The notes under the pieces were generated by a model, which was not told the DNA's origin, ran no database searches, and saw only the letters and a list, made by a program, of their open reading frames with translations. Shown piece after piece: positions 1-7,305 of a DNA stretch of 64,000 nt. The stretch is from Prevotella sp. GTDB lineage: Bacteria; Bacteroidota; Bacteroidia; Bacteroidales; Bacteroidaceae. Made by a program: the position numbers and the translations under genes. The stretch lies in contig JAFSNR010000027.1 of NCBI GenBank assembly GCA_017443345.1, positions 1 to 64,000 of the forward strand. The letters are read 5' to 3'. Position 1 is the first letter of the stretch, and every line of letters starts with the position of its first letter.

Positions 1-9
1 ACATATTAT

Positions 10-45
10 ATGTCCTGCTTCAAATTGAACTATGAAGCAGGACAT
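10..45. repeat. 13-bp perfect inverted repeat at window edge
   Basis: ATGTCCTGCTTCA (10-22) is repeated in inverted form at 33-45 with a 10-base loop. No T-run follows on either strand, so it is not an obvious terminator. It may be an operator, an element end, or an artefact of a sequence end. Confidence 0.6.
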
Positions 46-147
46 GAAAGACATGTAGCAACAGTCAAAGAAGACCTCAATTGTTAAAATGTTCTATTTT
101 TCTTCCCTTTTGTTTGGAGATTAAAACAGAATCTGTCCCCATGACTA

Positions 148-227
148 TTACAAATATCCCCAGGAATCAAAAACCTGTCCTGGCAGTATGTATATGAGTC
201 GTTTCATGGTGTCTTCTTGCAAAGGTA
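148..227 (-). promoter_or_regulatory. Bacteroidales-type -7 box with a 19-codon reading frame
   Basis: Read on the minus strand, TACCTTTG (227-220) is a typical Bacteroidales -7 box. It is followed by an ATG at 207 that opens only 19 codons and ends at 148, so no sizeable gene follows it here. No clear -33 TTG is seen. The box suggests that this left edge is Bacteroidales DNA, unlike the UGA-rich frame next to it. Confidence 0.4.
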
Positions 228-296
228 CGACTTTTTCTTGAATTATGAAAATAACTTATTGATTATTAATAGCTTAATTTATAGAACACCCCTTAT

Positions 297-326
297 CTAA
301 AAAAAATCAGGAAAGTTTCCTGATTA
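297..326 (-). terminator. Rho-independent terminator of the UGA-rich frame
   Basis: AATCAGGAAA (305-314) pairs with TTTCCTGATT (316-325); on the minus strand the stem is followed by a run of eight T. It lies about 30 bases past the TAA stop of the frame at 357-1169, which supports that frame as a real transcribed gene. Confidence 0.7.
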
Positions 327-356
327 ATTATAGTTTCTTTTATTGATATTGTCAAA

Positions 357-1169
357 TTATTGAGTAATTTTTTCATATTCTTGAATTCGTTGTTTTCATT
401 TTTGACTTACAGGTTTTCAGAGCCTGTTGACTGTACTAATGTATAGTTCCATTCGAACTTGTGCTTCGTAGGAATATTTTAAGTCATCTATTGAATAAGT
501 ATTCATAATACATTCTTCAACTCATTTTATAAATTCTTCTGGTGGTAAGTCAGATAGTCAACAATTTTTTATTTTATTTAATGAAATTTCGGTTTTTTGG
601 TTGAGCTCTTTTATTTTTTTTCAAATTTCTCTTGCAGCCATTTTTCATACAACTCGTTTAGTGTCTTCTCAATATTCGTTGTCTGGGGTTTTAATTGATT
701 CATTATTTAAAAATCTTTTTTCATTAGTTAATCAATCTAGCGCATAAAGTGCTGTTGTAATAATTTCTTTTTCCGTCCTAATTTTTGGTTTAAATTCTGG
801 ATCGTTAATAGTTTCACCAAGAATAATATTGAAAATATTTTTAACACTATTACTTTTGAGCTGTTTTCCTAGTTTTACTAGTTTACTAAGGTAATCTCAA
901 TATTCTGGATAATAGACATTCCATTTTTGATCAATAAGTGTTAAGTAGTCAGTAATTTTTAGTTTTTCTACTTCCTCTATTGATAGACTATTTTCCATTC
1001 AATATGTGTTTTCGATATTTGTGGTGTTTATTTCGTTGTTAATTGGTTTATTTTCAGCAGCTTGTGTTCATAATGTTAATAATAAAGATCCTGCAATAAT
1101 TCAATTTCTTAATGTTTTTTTAGGAGATTTACTTTCTTTCTTAACAGAAGAATTTACATGATTATTCAT
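357..1169 (-). CDS. Hypothetical secreted protein, open only with UGA read as an amino acid (probably Gly)
   Basis: From ATG at 1169 to TAA at 357 the frame has 270 codons. Twelve are TGA (first bases at 1103, 1070, 1001, 899, 734, 671, 647, 623, 560, 524, 419, 398), and none is an internal TAA or TAG in spite of the AT-rich sequence. Read as glycine (code 25, used by Absconditabacteria/SR1 and Gracilibacteria) the protein has 15 Gly and one Trp (TGG at 923). Read as Trp (code 4) it would have 13 Trp, an unlikely share. Residues about 16-36 form a signal peptide (basic start, hydrophobic core, TQAA near the cleavage site), and Gly suits that core better than Trp. The rest is charged, helix-rich and unrecognised. 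A terminator follows. The segment may be foreign DNA or a mis-joined contig end. Under the standard code it would not be called. Confidence 0.6.
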
Positions 1170-1747
1170 GATTGTATTAACGAACCAAGGCAATGACAAA
1201 ACTCAGCAACCTCTTTGGCAGGGTGCTGACGAGTATATGATATGTGATGAATAATTACTGCCTAATGGCTTGCCTGTTCAATGCATATACTTATTCTGTT
1301 CGTTTTTATGGAGTGCCCAGACTTCACATGTTGACTGACTTCCGAAGGTGAGGAGTGAGGCCAATAGTGTGTGGGGAGACGACCGTTTACCATGTGCCTA
1401 TCTATGGGCGACAGCCATGCACACTTGCCTCCATATCCCTATGCAGCTTAATAGCACACGCTTTCTTCATCGGAACCACTTGAGGTGGCTCCTCGCCCTT
1501 GCACCGTCTCCCGCCTGCCTTTCCTTTGCTGGCGCACAGGGCTGTGAACGCAGATAAACGCTACCCCCTGCCGCGGCTTCTTTTGGTCTGTCAGCGAGTC
1601 AAAGAACTCGGTTAATACTTTTATTGTGGGCAAAGATAGGGAAAATTCCGCAAACTTCCAAATAATTTGGTGATTATTTGGTATATTCGTCCACGAAACG
1701 ACAAAAACGACGTCTCGCGGACAAATAAATGCCATTTTGTTTGGTGG
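1170..1747. other. Gene-free stretch between the UGA-rich frame and the ATPase
   Basis: No convincing gene is seen in 1170-1747. Base composition shifts from AT-rich near 1190 to balanced or GC-rich at 1350-1600. The short frames here (plus strand from 1348; minus strand from 1735) have no recognisable domain. Imperfect inverted copies of GTCCACGAAAC occur near 1690-1725. Where the recoded segment ends and host DNA starts cannot be fixed by eye. Confidence 0.4.
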
Positions 1748-1787
1748 TATTCGAAATTTGTTGTATATTTGCAGTGGATTTCGAATA
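1748..1787 (+). promoter_or_regulatory. Promoter of the ATPase gene inside a 10-bp inverted repeat
   Basis: TATTCGAAAT (1748-1757) and ATTTCGAATA (1778-1787) form a perfect inverted repeat with centres 30 bases apart. Between them lies the -7 box TATATTTG (1764-1771). The gene's ATG is at 1798. An inverted repeat flanking the core promoter is the usual layout of an operator for a dimeric repressor, so the gene is probably repressed, perhaps by its own product or an unseen regulator. Confidence 0.55.
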
Positions 1788-1797
1788 GAAGGCCGTT

Positions 1798-3066
1798 ATG
1801 GATGAATACGTAAAAAGGGATGTCTATCTCAATCGCCTGATTGTCAGAAGAGATAATAACCTGATTAAAGCAGTCACAGGACCGCGTCGTGCAGGTAAAT
1901 CTTTCCTTCTGAATCCTATATTCAAGGATTACCTTTTAGGACAAGGTGTCCCTGAAGACCATATCATCAGTATCTCATTCGATATTGAGGATGAGGACAC
2001 CCCACAGGAACTGCTCGATCGTGAAAAACTAAAGGAGTATCTTTATTCACGCATCACCTCCAAAACAGAACCTTATTATGTATTCCTCGATGAAATCCAG
2101 GAAGTAGATGACTTTGAACGCATTGTCAACGGACTGAATAACAAGTCCAATGTCGATGTATATATCACTGGCAGTAATTCCAAATTCCTCTCCAACGAAA
2201 TCAACACCATCTTCAGAGGACGCAGTGATGAAGTGAACATCATGCCATTCACTTTCAAGGAGTTCTGCCAGGGCAGGACAGAATCCGACAACGAATTGTG
2301 GAAAGAGTATTATACCTACGGCGGACTTCCGGCACTTCGCAGGATGCCGACTCCAGAGCAGAAGACCACCTATCTGCAACGTCTCTGGAAGAAGACTTAT
2401 CTCGACGATGTGGTAGAAAGGCATCATGTGGAAAACCGTGATGCATTGGAGGCTATTGCCGATGCCCTGTGCTCTTCTGTCGGCTCGCTCACCAACACAA
2501 CACGCATCACCAACACACTGGCAAGCGTCAGAAAGATTAAGATTACCGACGATACCGTCGCCAAGTATATCAGTTACCTTGAAGAAGCATTCCTGTTCAA
2601 CGAAGCCAGACGATTCAATATCAAAGGTAATAAGTATTACGAAAACATCAAGAAGTATTATTCGGTTGATGTCGGGCTGAGAAACGCTCGTCTGAATTAC
2701 AGGCAACTGGAACAAACTCACCTGATGGAGAATGTCATCTTCAACGAGTTGTTACATCGAGGCTACGCTGTTGATGTCGGTGTGATTGAGATAAGAGAAA
2801 TGAAAAACGGGAAATCGGAATACAAGCAGTATGAAGTGGATTTTGTAGCCGCTAACGGAAATGAGAAGTACTATATCCAATCAGCCTACGAACTCTCTAC
2901 TGAGACAAAGCGGGAACAGGAACTCAAATCCCTGAAGCGGATAGACGATTCTTTCCAAAAGATTGTAATCGTCAAGGATGACATCATGCCTTATCGTGAC
3001 GAAAAAGGAATCTACTATACGGGCTTATTCCAATTCCTTACCAACAATAATGACATGCGGGTGTAG
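1798..3066 (+). CDS. AAA-family ATPase with DUF4143-type C-terminal domain
   Basis: The 422-residue protein starts with an ATPase domain: Walker A GPRRAGKS near residue 28, Walker B YYVFLDEIQ near residue 93 and a sensor-like YITGSNS near residue 122. The C-terminal half fits the DUF4143/PD-(D/E)XK-like domain of this common family (EVDFVAANGNEKYYIQ near residue 350). Such ATPases are widespread in Bacteroidales, often in several copies and often near mobile or foreign DNA; their role is unknown. The last codons (CGG GTG TAG) lie inside the 5' end of the tRNA gene at 3057, a 10-base overlap, so the gene may have been inserted directly upstream of the tRNAs. Confidence 0.85.
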   Translation: MDEYVKRDVYLNRLIVRRDNNLIKAVTGPRRAGKSFLLNPIFKDYLLGQGVPEDHIISISFDIEDEDTPQELLDREKLKEYLYSRITSKTEPYYVFLDEIQEVDDFERIVNGLNNKSNVDVYITGSNSKFLSNEINTIFRGRSDEVNIMPFTFKEFCQGRTESDNELWKEYYTYGGLPALRRMPTPEQKTTYLQRLWKKTYLDDVVERHHVENRDALEAIADALCSSVGSLTNTTRITNTLASVRKIKITDDTVAKYISYLEEAFLFNEARRFNIKGNKYYENIKKYYSVDVGLRNARLNYRQLEQTHLMENVIFNELLHRGYAVDVGVIEIREMKNGKSEYKQYEVDFVAANGNEKYYIQSAYELSTETKREQELKSLKRIDDSFQKIVIVKDDIMPYRDEKGIYYTGLFQFLTNNNDMRV

Positions 3067-3149
3067 TGTAATGGCAGCACGCAAGACTTCAGATCTTGAT
3101 TCGGCGTACCTCCAGTGCGCAGGCGCGGGTTCGATTCCCGTCACCCGCT
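3057..3149 (+). tRNA. Unusual 93-nt tRNA: Gly-like body, two anticodon-like arms (UCA and UCC)
   Basis: Acceptor GCGGGTG/CACCCGC (3057-3063/3142-3148) with U73, a 4-bp D stem (3066-3080) and a 5-bp T arm (3125-3141, loop TTCGATT) match bacterial tRNA-Gly. Between D and T arms lie two 5-bp/7-nt hairpins. Arm 1 (3082-3098, loop CTTCAGA) gives anticodon UCA, which reads UGA. Arm 2 (3104-3120, loop CCTCCAG) contains UCC and is followed by a normal 4-nt variable loop. It can thus be read as a long-variable-arm tRNA for UGA, or as tRNA-Gly(UCC) with an extra arm between D and anticodon arms. Arm 1 keeps U33; arm 2 has C33. It is not a classic SelC: the D stem is 4 bp, not 6, and no sel genes are present. 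CCA is not encoded. Confidence 0.7.
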
Positions 3150-3167
3150 CGAAGAAAATTGAAATTT

Positions 3168-3258
3168 GCGGGCATAGTGTAAAGGTAGCACACAGGCTTT
3201 CGGGGCCTGAATGTCGGCTTCCAATCCGATAGTGGGGGTTCGAGTCCTCCTGCCCGTG
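3168..3258 (+). tRNA. Second unusual 91-nt tRNA: Gly-like body, two anticodon-like arms (UCG and UCC)
   Basis: It lies 18 bases after the first odd tRNA and has the same architecture with different arm sequences. Acceptor GCGGGCA/TGCCCGT (3168-3174/3251-3257, one G-U pair), D arm 3177-3191, T arm 3234-3250. Arm 1 (3193-3209, stem CAGGC/GCCTG, loop TTTCGGG) gives anticodon UCG, which would read CGA. Arm 2 (3213-3230, stem GTCGG/CCGAT) has an 8-nt loop CTTCCAAT containing UCC. The discriminator is G, unlike the U of tRNA-Gly. Arm stems differ from those of the first gene yet still pair, so both arms appear to be kept by selection. It could be a suppressor-type tRNA, a regulatory tRNA-like RNA or a decoy. 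Confidence 0.65.
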
Positions 3259-3268
3259 CAGACAAACG

Positions 3269-4270
3269 ATGGAAGAAGAGCAACTTCAGCAACAACAGCC
3301 TAAGGCGAAGGACAATTTCAGGCGGTGGGACGATCCGCTATTCGAGGACCTTCGCAGGATGTTCTCGCGTGCCAAACTGCGTGAGGTGTTGACGCACAGT
3401 TCCTTCTATGAACAGGAGGAACGGGGCAACAGCCGTTATGTGTTTGCAGGGATGTTTGTGTTCAAGGGGCAGGTGGCTGAGGTGCTGTTCCGCTATGCCG
3501 CAGGCGAGGGCACACGGCTGCAGCATATCCTGGGCAACCTGTTTCGCAACGAGCGATTGGAACGGCAATTCGATGAGTGGCGGCTGTGGCAGTTTGCCCG
3601 TGGCGGCGAGAAGTTCGACATCAAGTCGCACAAGCACATCTTCGTCTATGCCATCTACGGCTATGTATCGACCCTCGACGAGGACCTGCGCCAGTGGTTC
3701 ATCTCCAAATATATAATAGGTGAGGCCGAACACCTGCTGAGTCACCGCAGGCGCAACCGTAACCTGTTGGCACAGGCCGACGATATAGTCCGCAAGACCG
3801 ACGGCAGGCGACTGACGATGGAGATGGAGCAGACGGCAGAGGGGCTGCACTGCGCTAAAGCGATGCTATCTGACGGTACGCTGCTCTGTGAGGCAGAGAG
3901 CAAGAGCTGGCGCTACGCCCGTCAGAAGGTCATGAAACTGGCTCTCGACATTCTGGCTATGCCCTCGCGCAAATATATCCTCTCCAATCCGGAATATCAG
4001 GCCCGTGTGCTGGCACGTATGGAAGCAGAAAAGGCTAAGCGCAGGGCAGAGATAGAGGCGCGCGATGCAGCCAAGGAAGAGCAGCGTGCCCTGAAGAAGG
4101 AACAGCGCAAGGCCGAGGCGCGAGTCCGCGATGCCAAACGGCGCAAGAGTCAGGCCGAGGCGAAGATCCGCAAGGCAGAGAATGCCCGTCGTGCTGCCAT
4201 CAAGGCCGCCAAGGAGTCGCGCCCCATGAGTGCCAAGAAGCGCCGGTTCTTAGAAGACAAGAAGAAATAA
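3269..4270 (+). CDS. RNase III-like protein lacking catalytic residues, with dsRNA-binding domain and basic tail
   Basis: A 333-residue protein starting 10 bases after the second odd tRNA. Residues about 35-75 align with the RNase III signature: LREVLTHSS matches the start, but the NERLEFLGD core reads NSRYVFAGM, so both Glu and the Asp are lost. The second motif (GDTFEALIGAIYLD in the family) reads KHIFVYAIYGYVSTLD, losing the other Asp and Glu. Residues about 190-235 (LLCEAESKSWRYARQKVMKLAL) resemble the C-terminal half of a dsRNA-binding domain. The last 90 residues are a Lys/Arg/Glu/Ala-rich helix, likely a coiled coil or RNA-binding tail. It probably binds structured RNA without cutting it; the tRNAs next door are the obvious candidates. 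The RNase III assignment is by motif only. Confidence 0.6.
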   Translation: MEEEQLQQQQPKAKDNFRRWDDPLFEDLRRMFSRAKLREVLTHSSFYEQEERGNSRYVFAGMFVFKGQVAEVLFRYAAGEGTRLQHILGNLFRNERLERQFDEWRLWQFARGGEKFDIKSHKHIFVYAIYGYVSTLDEDLRQWFISKYIIGEAEHLLSHRRRNRNLLAQADDIVRKTDGRRLTMEMEQTAEGLHCAKAMLSDGTLLCEAESKSWRYARQKVMKLALDILAMPSRKYILSNPEYQARVLARMEAEKAKRRAEIEARDAAKEEQRALKKEQRKAEARVRDAKRRKSQAEAKIRKAENARRAAIKAAKESRPMSAKKRRFLEDKKK

Positions 4271-4303
4271 GATGCCAGCCATCCAAAATAAAAATCTCCC
4301 TTT

Positions 4304-4358
4304 ACTATCCTGCTTTTGTTTTTATACTATCCTGCTTTTGTTATTTTACTATCCAACC
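4304..4358 (+). repeat. Tandem repeat with 22-bp period
   Basis: ACTATCC starts copies at 4304, 4326 and 4348. The first two continue as ACTATCCTGCTTTTGTT and the third diverges after ACTATCCAACC. A stray TCCTGCTTTTGTTT occurs near 4396. The repeat sits downstream of the RNase III-like gene. A short open frame across it is not taken as a gene. Confidence 0.7.
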
Positions 4359-4451
4359 TTTAATCATTCGCTTCACCACTTTTCTTTCCGCTCAGTCCTG
4401 CTTTTGTTTCCAGACTGCGTTACAAAAGTTTATTTCCTTCGTCAGTTTTTT

Positions 4452-4533
4452 CATTTCACGTCCTGAAACGTACATTTCACGTCCTGAAACGTACATTTCA
4501 CGTCGAGAAATGTACGTTTCCCGTGCGGAAACG
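4452..4533 (+). repeat. Tandem repeat with 21-bp period
   Basis: Copies begin at 4452 and 4473 (identical, starting CATTTCACGTCCTGAAACG) and at 4494 (variant with GAGAAATG), followed by a decayed CGTTTCCCGTGCGGAAACG. Each unit holds a TTTC...GAAA dyad. Together with the repeat at 4304 it fills the gap between the RNase III-like gene and xerD (4271-4774), which otherwise shows no gene. Confidence 0.75.
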
Positions 4534-4774
4534 AAAAATATAACGAAGCATAATAACATTTTATCTTCGATGGCACCAAATTCATCAGCCTAAATTTTGT
4601 AAAAAACACTTAAGTTTCCTATTTTCAACCGTACAGGTCGAAAATCTTTTTTGTTATGATTGAGAAGTTTTCCAGTTAAGTCTTCGTGACATATACCCTG
4701 AGGGAAACTTTCTTGATAGCCTGAACACGAAGGCACTCGAGCATCGCTCGGGTGCTTTTGCTATACAATGGAAA

Positions 4775-5677
4775 CTATTTCCGTTGTGAGATATTGCGGG
4801 GATGGTGCTCGAGGATCTCGGTCCGGAGGGTGGAGGTGTCGATGTGGGTGTAGATCTCGGTGGTGCCGATGCGTTCGTGGCCGAGAAGGGCCTGGATGAT
4901 GCGGAGGTCGGCACCGCCTTCGAGCAGGGCTGTGGCAAAGGAGTGGCGCAGGGTGTGGGGTGAGATGGTCTTCTGGATGCCTGCCAACTCGGCCTGACGC
5001 TTGATCATGATGAGGATCATCACGCGTGTGAGATGGGCGCCTCGGCGATTGAGAAACACATAATCCTCCTCTCCGGGTTTGATTCTCATGTGGTTGCGAT
5101 CGTCGAACCACCAGCGCAGTTCCTGGATGGCGCGCTTGGAGATGGGTACGAGGCGCTCCTTGCTGCCCTTGCCCATGACGCGCACGAACTCCTCGTCGAG
5201 GTAGAGGTTGGAGAGCTTCAGGTTGACGAGCTCGCTGACGCGCAGGCCACAGGAGAAGAGGGTCTCGATGATGGCACGGTTGCGATGGCCTTCCCACTTG
5301 GAGAGGTCGATGGAGGCTTCGAGCTGATCGACCTCAGCGGTGGAGAGCACCTCGGGCAGGTGTTCGCCAATCTGGGGCGACTCGAGGAGTTCGGTGGGAT
5401 CGTCGTCGCGGTAGCCGTCGATGAGCAGAAAGTGGTAGAAGGAACGGATGCCACTGAGGATGCGACACTGGGAACGGGCGTGGATGCCGATGTCGTGGAG
5501 ACTGGCGGCAAAATGCTGCAGATCTTCCAGAGTGACGTCGAGCACATCTTTCTCCTCACTGGCGAGATAGTCGAGCAGTTTCTGAAGGTCGCGCTGATAG
5601 GCGTCGAGCGTATTGCCCGACATGCCGCGCTGGAGCTTCAGGTAGCGCATGTAGCCTTTATAGATGTCCTTTGCCAT
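4775..5677 (-). CDS. xerD: Site-specific tyrosine recombinase XerD
   Basis: Resolves chromosome dimers at dif, normally with XerC and FtsK. In the 300-residue protein the N-terminal SAM-like core-binding domain (to about residue 105) is followed by the catalytic domain with Arg in SCGLRVSEL, HTLRHSFAT, LLGHERIGTTEIYTH with the His and the nucleophilic Tyr. An upstream in-frame start at 5758 is possible, but the -7 box TAACTTTG (5697-5690) lies inside that extension, so ATG at 5677 is chosen. Divergent from aroQ. Confidence 0.93.
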   Translation of the reverse strand: MAKDIYKGYMRYLKLQRGMSGNTLDAYQRDLQKLLDYLASEEKDVLDVTLEDLQHFAASLHDIGIHARSQCRILSGIRSFYHFLLIDGYRDDDPTELLESPQIGEHLPEVLSTAEVDQLEASIDLSKWEGHRNRAIIETLFSCGLRVSELVNLKLSNLYLDEEFVRVMGKGSKERLVPISKRAIQELRWWFDDRNHMRIKPGEEDYVFLNRRGAHLTRVMILIMIKRQAELAGIQKTISPHTLRHSFATALLEGGADLRIIQALLGHERIGTTEIYTHIDTSTLRTEILEHHPRNISQRK

Positions 5678-5689
5678 ATATATTTTGCG

Positions 5690-5720
5690 CAAAGTTACGT
5701 CATTTTTTTTGAAATACCAA
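5690..5720 (-). promoter_or_regulatory. xerD promoter
   Basis: Minus strand: TAACTTTG (5697-5690) with TTG at 5720-5718, spacing 20 bases. It fixes the xerD start at 5677, only about 13 bases downstream. Confidence 0.65.
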
Positions 5721-5780
5721 AAAAAAGACGTACCTTTGGCTTCGCCGAAAGTACTCACGCTCGGAAAAACTCAAATAAAT

Positions 5781-5811
5781 TTGGTTTTTCGCTCACTTAT
5801 TCGTACCTTTG
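5781..5811 (+). promoter_or_regulatory. aroQ operon promoter
   Basis: TTG at 5781-5783 and TACCTTTG at 5804-5811, 20 bases apart, 26 bases before the aroQ ATG. It probably also serves the genes after aroQ, which follow on the same strand with short gaps. Confidence 0.65.
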
Positions 5812-5837
5812 TAGCCGTTATATAACAAATATAGGAT

Positions 5838-6260
5838 ATGAAAATCCAAATTATCAATGGCCCGAACCTCAATCTGCTGGGGCAGCGGGAGCCTGGTATC
5901 TACGGCTCAGAGTCGTTTGAGACTTGCCTGGCAGACTTACGTCAGCGCTATCCAGACGTACAGATAGACTACTATCAGAGCAACGTGGAGGGCGAGCTGA
6001 TCAACCAGATGCAGCGGGCAGGATTCTTCGAGGGTTACGATGGTATCGTGCTGAACGCGGGTGCCTATACGCACACGAGCATCGCGCTGCACGACTGTAT
6101 CCGCTCGCTGAAGTGTCCCGTCATCGAGGTCCACATCTCCAACGTGCACCGTCGCGAGGAGTTCCGTCACCACTCGATGATCTCAGCAGCCTGTCAGGGC
6201 GTGATCTGCGGCTTCGGACTGGACAGTTACCGACTGGCCATAGAGGCGCTGAAGAAGTGA
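5838..6260 (+). CDS. aroQ: 3-dehydroquinate dehydratase, type II
   Basis: Third step of the shikimate pathway: 3-dehydroquinate to 3-dehydroshikimate. The 140-residue length is typical of the type II family. Visible motifs are NGPNLNLLGQREPGIYG at the N terminus with the catalytic Tyr, LNAGAYTHTS with the Asn, and EVHISNVHRREEFRHHS with the catalytic His and substrate Arg. The gap to the methyltransferase gene is a G/A-rich simple sequence of about 10 bases. Confidence 0.95.
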   Translation: MKIQIINGPNLNLLGQREPGIYGSESFETCLADLRQRYPDVQIDYYQSNVEGELINQMQRAGFFEGYDGIVLNAGAYTHTSIALHDCIRSLKCPVIEVHISNVHRREEFRHHSMISAACQGVICGFGLDSYRLAIEALKK

Positions 6261-6270
6261 AAAGTGAGAG

Positions 6271-6906
6271 GTGAGAAGTGAAAAGTTAGAGGAGTATATC
6301 CTCGCGCATACGGAGGCGGAGCCAGAGTACTTGTACAGGCTGTGGCGGGCGACGAACGTGCACACCATCCACGGACGCATGGCGAGCGGACATCTGCAGG
6401 GCAGGCTGCTGAAGATGCTCGTGAAGATGATCAGGCCTCAGTACGTGCTCGAGATCGGAACCTTCAGCGGCTACAGCGCCATCTCGATGGCGGAGGGGCT
6501 GCCCGAGGGCGGACGTCTCTACACCTTCGAGATCAACGACGAGATGGAGGACTTCACACGGCCCTGGATAGAGGGTTCGGCGGTGGCTGACAAGATTGAA
6601 TTCATCATCGGCGACGCGCTGGTGGAGGCTCCGAAACTGGGCATCACGTTCGACCTGGCCTTTATGGACGGTGACAAGCGGACCTACCGCGACTGCTACG
6701 AGATGGTGATGAAGATCCTGCGCCCAGGTGGATTTATCCTCGCAGACAACACGCTCTGGGACGGTCATGTGGTGGACCACGCCTACGACAAGGACCGTCA
6801 GACGCAGGGCATTGAGACCTTCAACGACTACATCGCCCGCGATGAGCGCGTGGAGCAGGTAATCCTGCCGTTGAGAGATGGACTGACACTTATTAGAAAA
6901 AAGTAA
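6271..6906 (+). CDS. Class I SAM-dependent O-methyltransferase
   Basis: 211 residues of the caffeoyl-CoA O-methyltransferase-like family, which in bacteria includes the tRNA wobble-uridine methyltransferase TrmR. SAM-binding motif I is LEIGTFSGYSAISMAE near residue 60. LAFMDGDKRTY (metal and SAM contacts) and GGFILADNTLWDG follow, with the Asp and Asn metal ligands of the family. It lies between aroQ and rbfA in one orientation. A role in tRNA modification is possible but not shown by the sequence. Confidence 0.85.
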   Translation: MRSEKLEEYILAHTEAEPEYLYRLWRATNVHTIHGRMASGHLQGRLLKMLVKMIRPQYVLEIGTFSGYSAISMAEGLPEGGRLYTFEINDEMEDFTRPWIEGSAVADKIEFIIGDALVEAPKLGITFDLAFMDGDKRTYRDCYEMVMKILRPGGFILADNTLWDGHVVDHAYDKDRQTQGIETFNDYIARDERVEQVILPLRDGLTLIRKK

Positions 6907-6933
6907 AAAGTTAAAAAAGAAAAAAGGTAAAAC

Positions 6934-7269
6934 ATGCAAGAGACAAGACAGAACAAGATTGCGAGGTTGCTCCAGAAGGAGCTCTCGCTGATATTCCAAC
7001 AGCAGACACGTGCCACTCACGGTACGATGGTCAGCGTGACGCGTACGAAGATCTCCCCGGATCTGAGCATCTGTACGGCTTACCTGAGCATCTTCCCCAG
7101 CGAGAAGGGCGAGGAGATACTGGCCAATGTGAATGCGAACAACAAGTCTATTAGATATGAATTAGGTACGCGCGTGCGCAATCAGCTACGTATCGTGCCC
7201 GAGCTGAGATTCTTCATCGACGACTCGCTGGACTATATTGAGCACATTGATGAACTTTTAAAAAAGTGA
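6934..7269 (+). CDS. rbfA: Ribosome-binding factor A
   Basis: A 111-residue KH-fold protein needed for 16S rRNA 5'-end processing and 30S maturation. N-terminal ETRQNKIARLLQKELSLIF and VSVTRTKISPDLSICTAYLSIF match the family, as does the C-terminal RNQLRIVPELRFFIDDSLDY. The length is normal. It is followed after 36 bases by the permease gene; the gap is a TTTAGAG-type simple repeat. Confidence 0.92.
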   Translation: MQETRQNKIARLLQKELSLIFQQQTRATHGTMVSVTRTKISPDLSICTAYLSIFPSEKGEEILANVNANNKSIRYELGTRVRNQLRIVPELRFFIDDSLDYIEHIDELLKK

Positions 7270-7305
7270 TAGTTTAGAGTTTAAAGTTTATAGTTTAGAG
7301 ATGAT

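Noticed and set aside
357-1169. Reading the UGA-rich frame as a decayed pseudogene
   Set aside because: Twelve stops all being TGA, with none TAA or TAG, intact start, signal peptide and terminator do not fit random decay.
1448-1735. 95-codon minus-strand frame
   Set aside because: No recognisable domain, no promoter, and odd composition; it may be a relic of an old element but cannot be supported.
3057-3149. Selenocysteine tRNA (SelC)
   Set aside because: The D stem has 4 bp rather than 6, the acceptor/T arms are 7/5 rather than the long SelC form, and no selA, selB or selD is in the window.
3089-3295. 68-codon minus-strand frame
   Set aside because: It is the antisense of the two tRNA genes; strings such as GDGNRTR are typical of false genes over tRNAs.
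4272-4466. 64-codon plus-strand frame
   Set aside because: It is made of the 22-bp tandem repeat and T-rich sequence.
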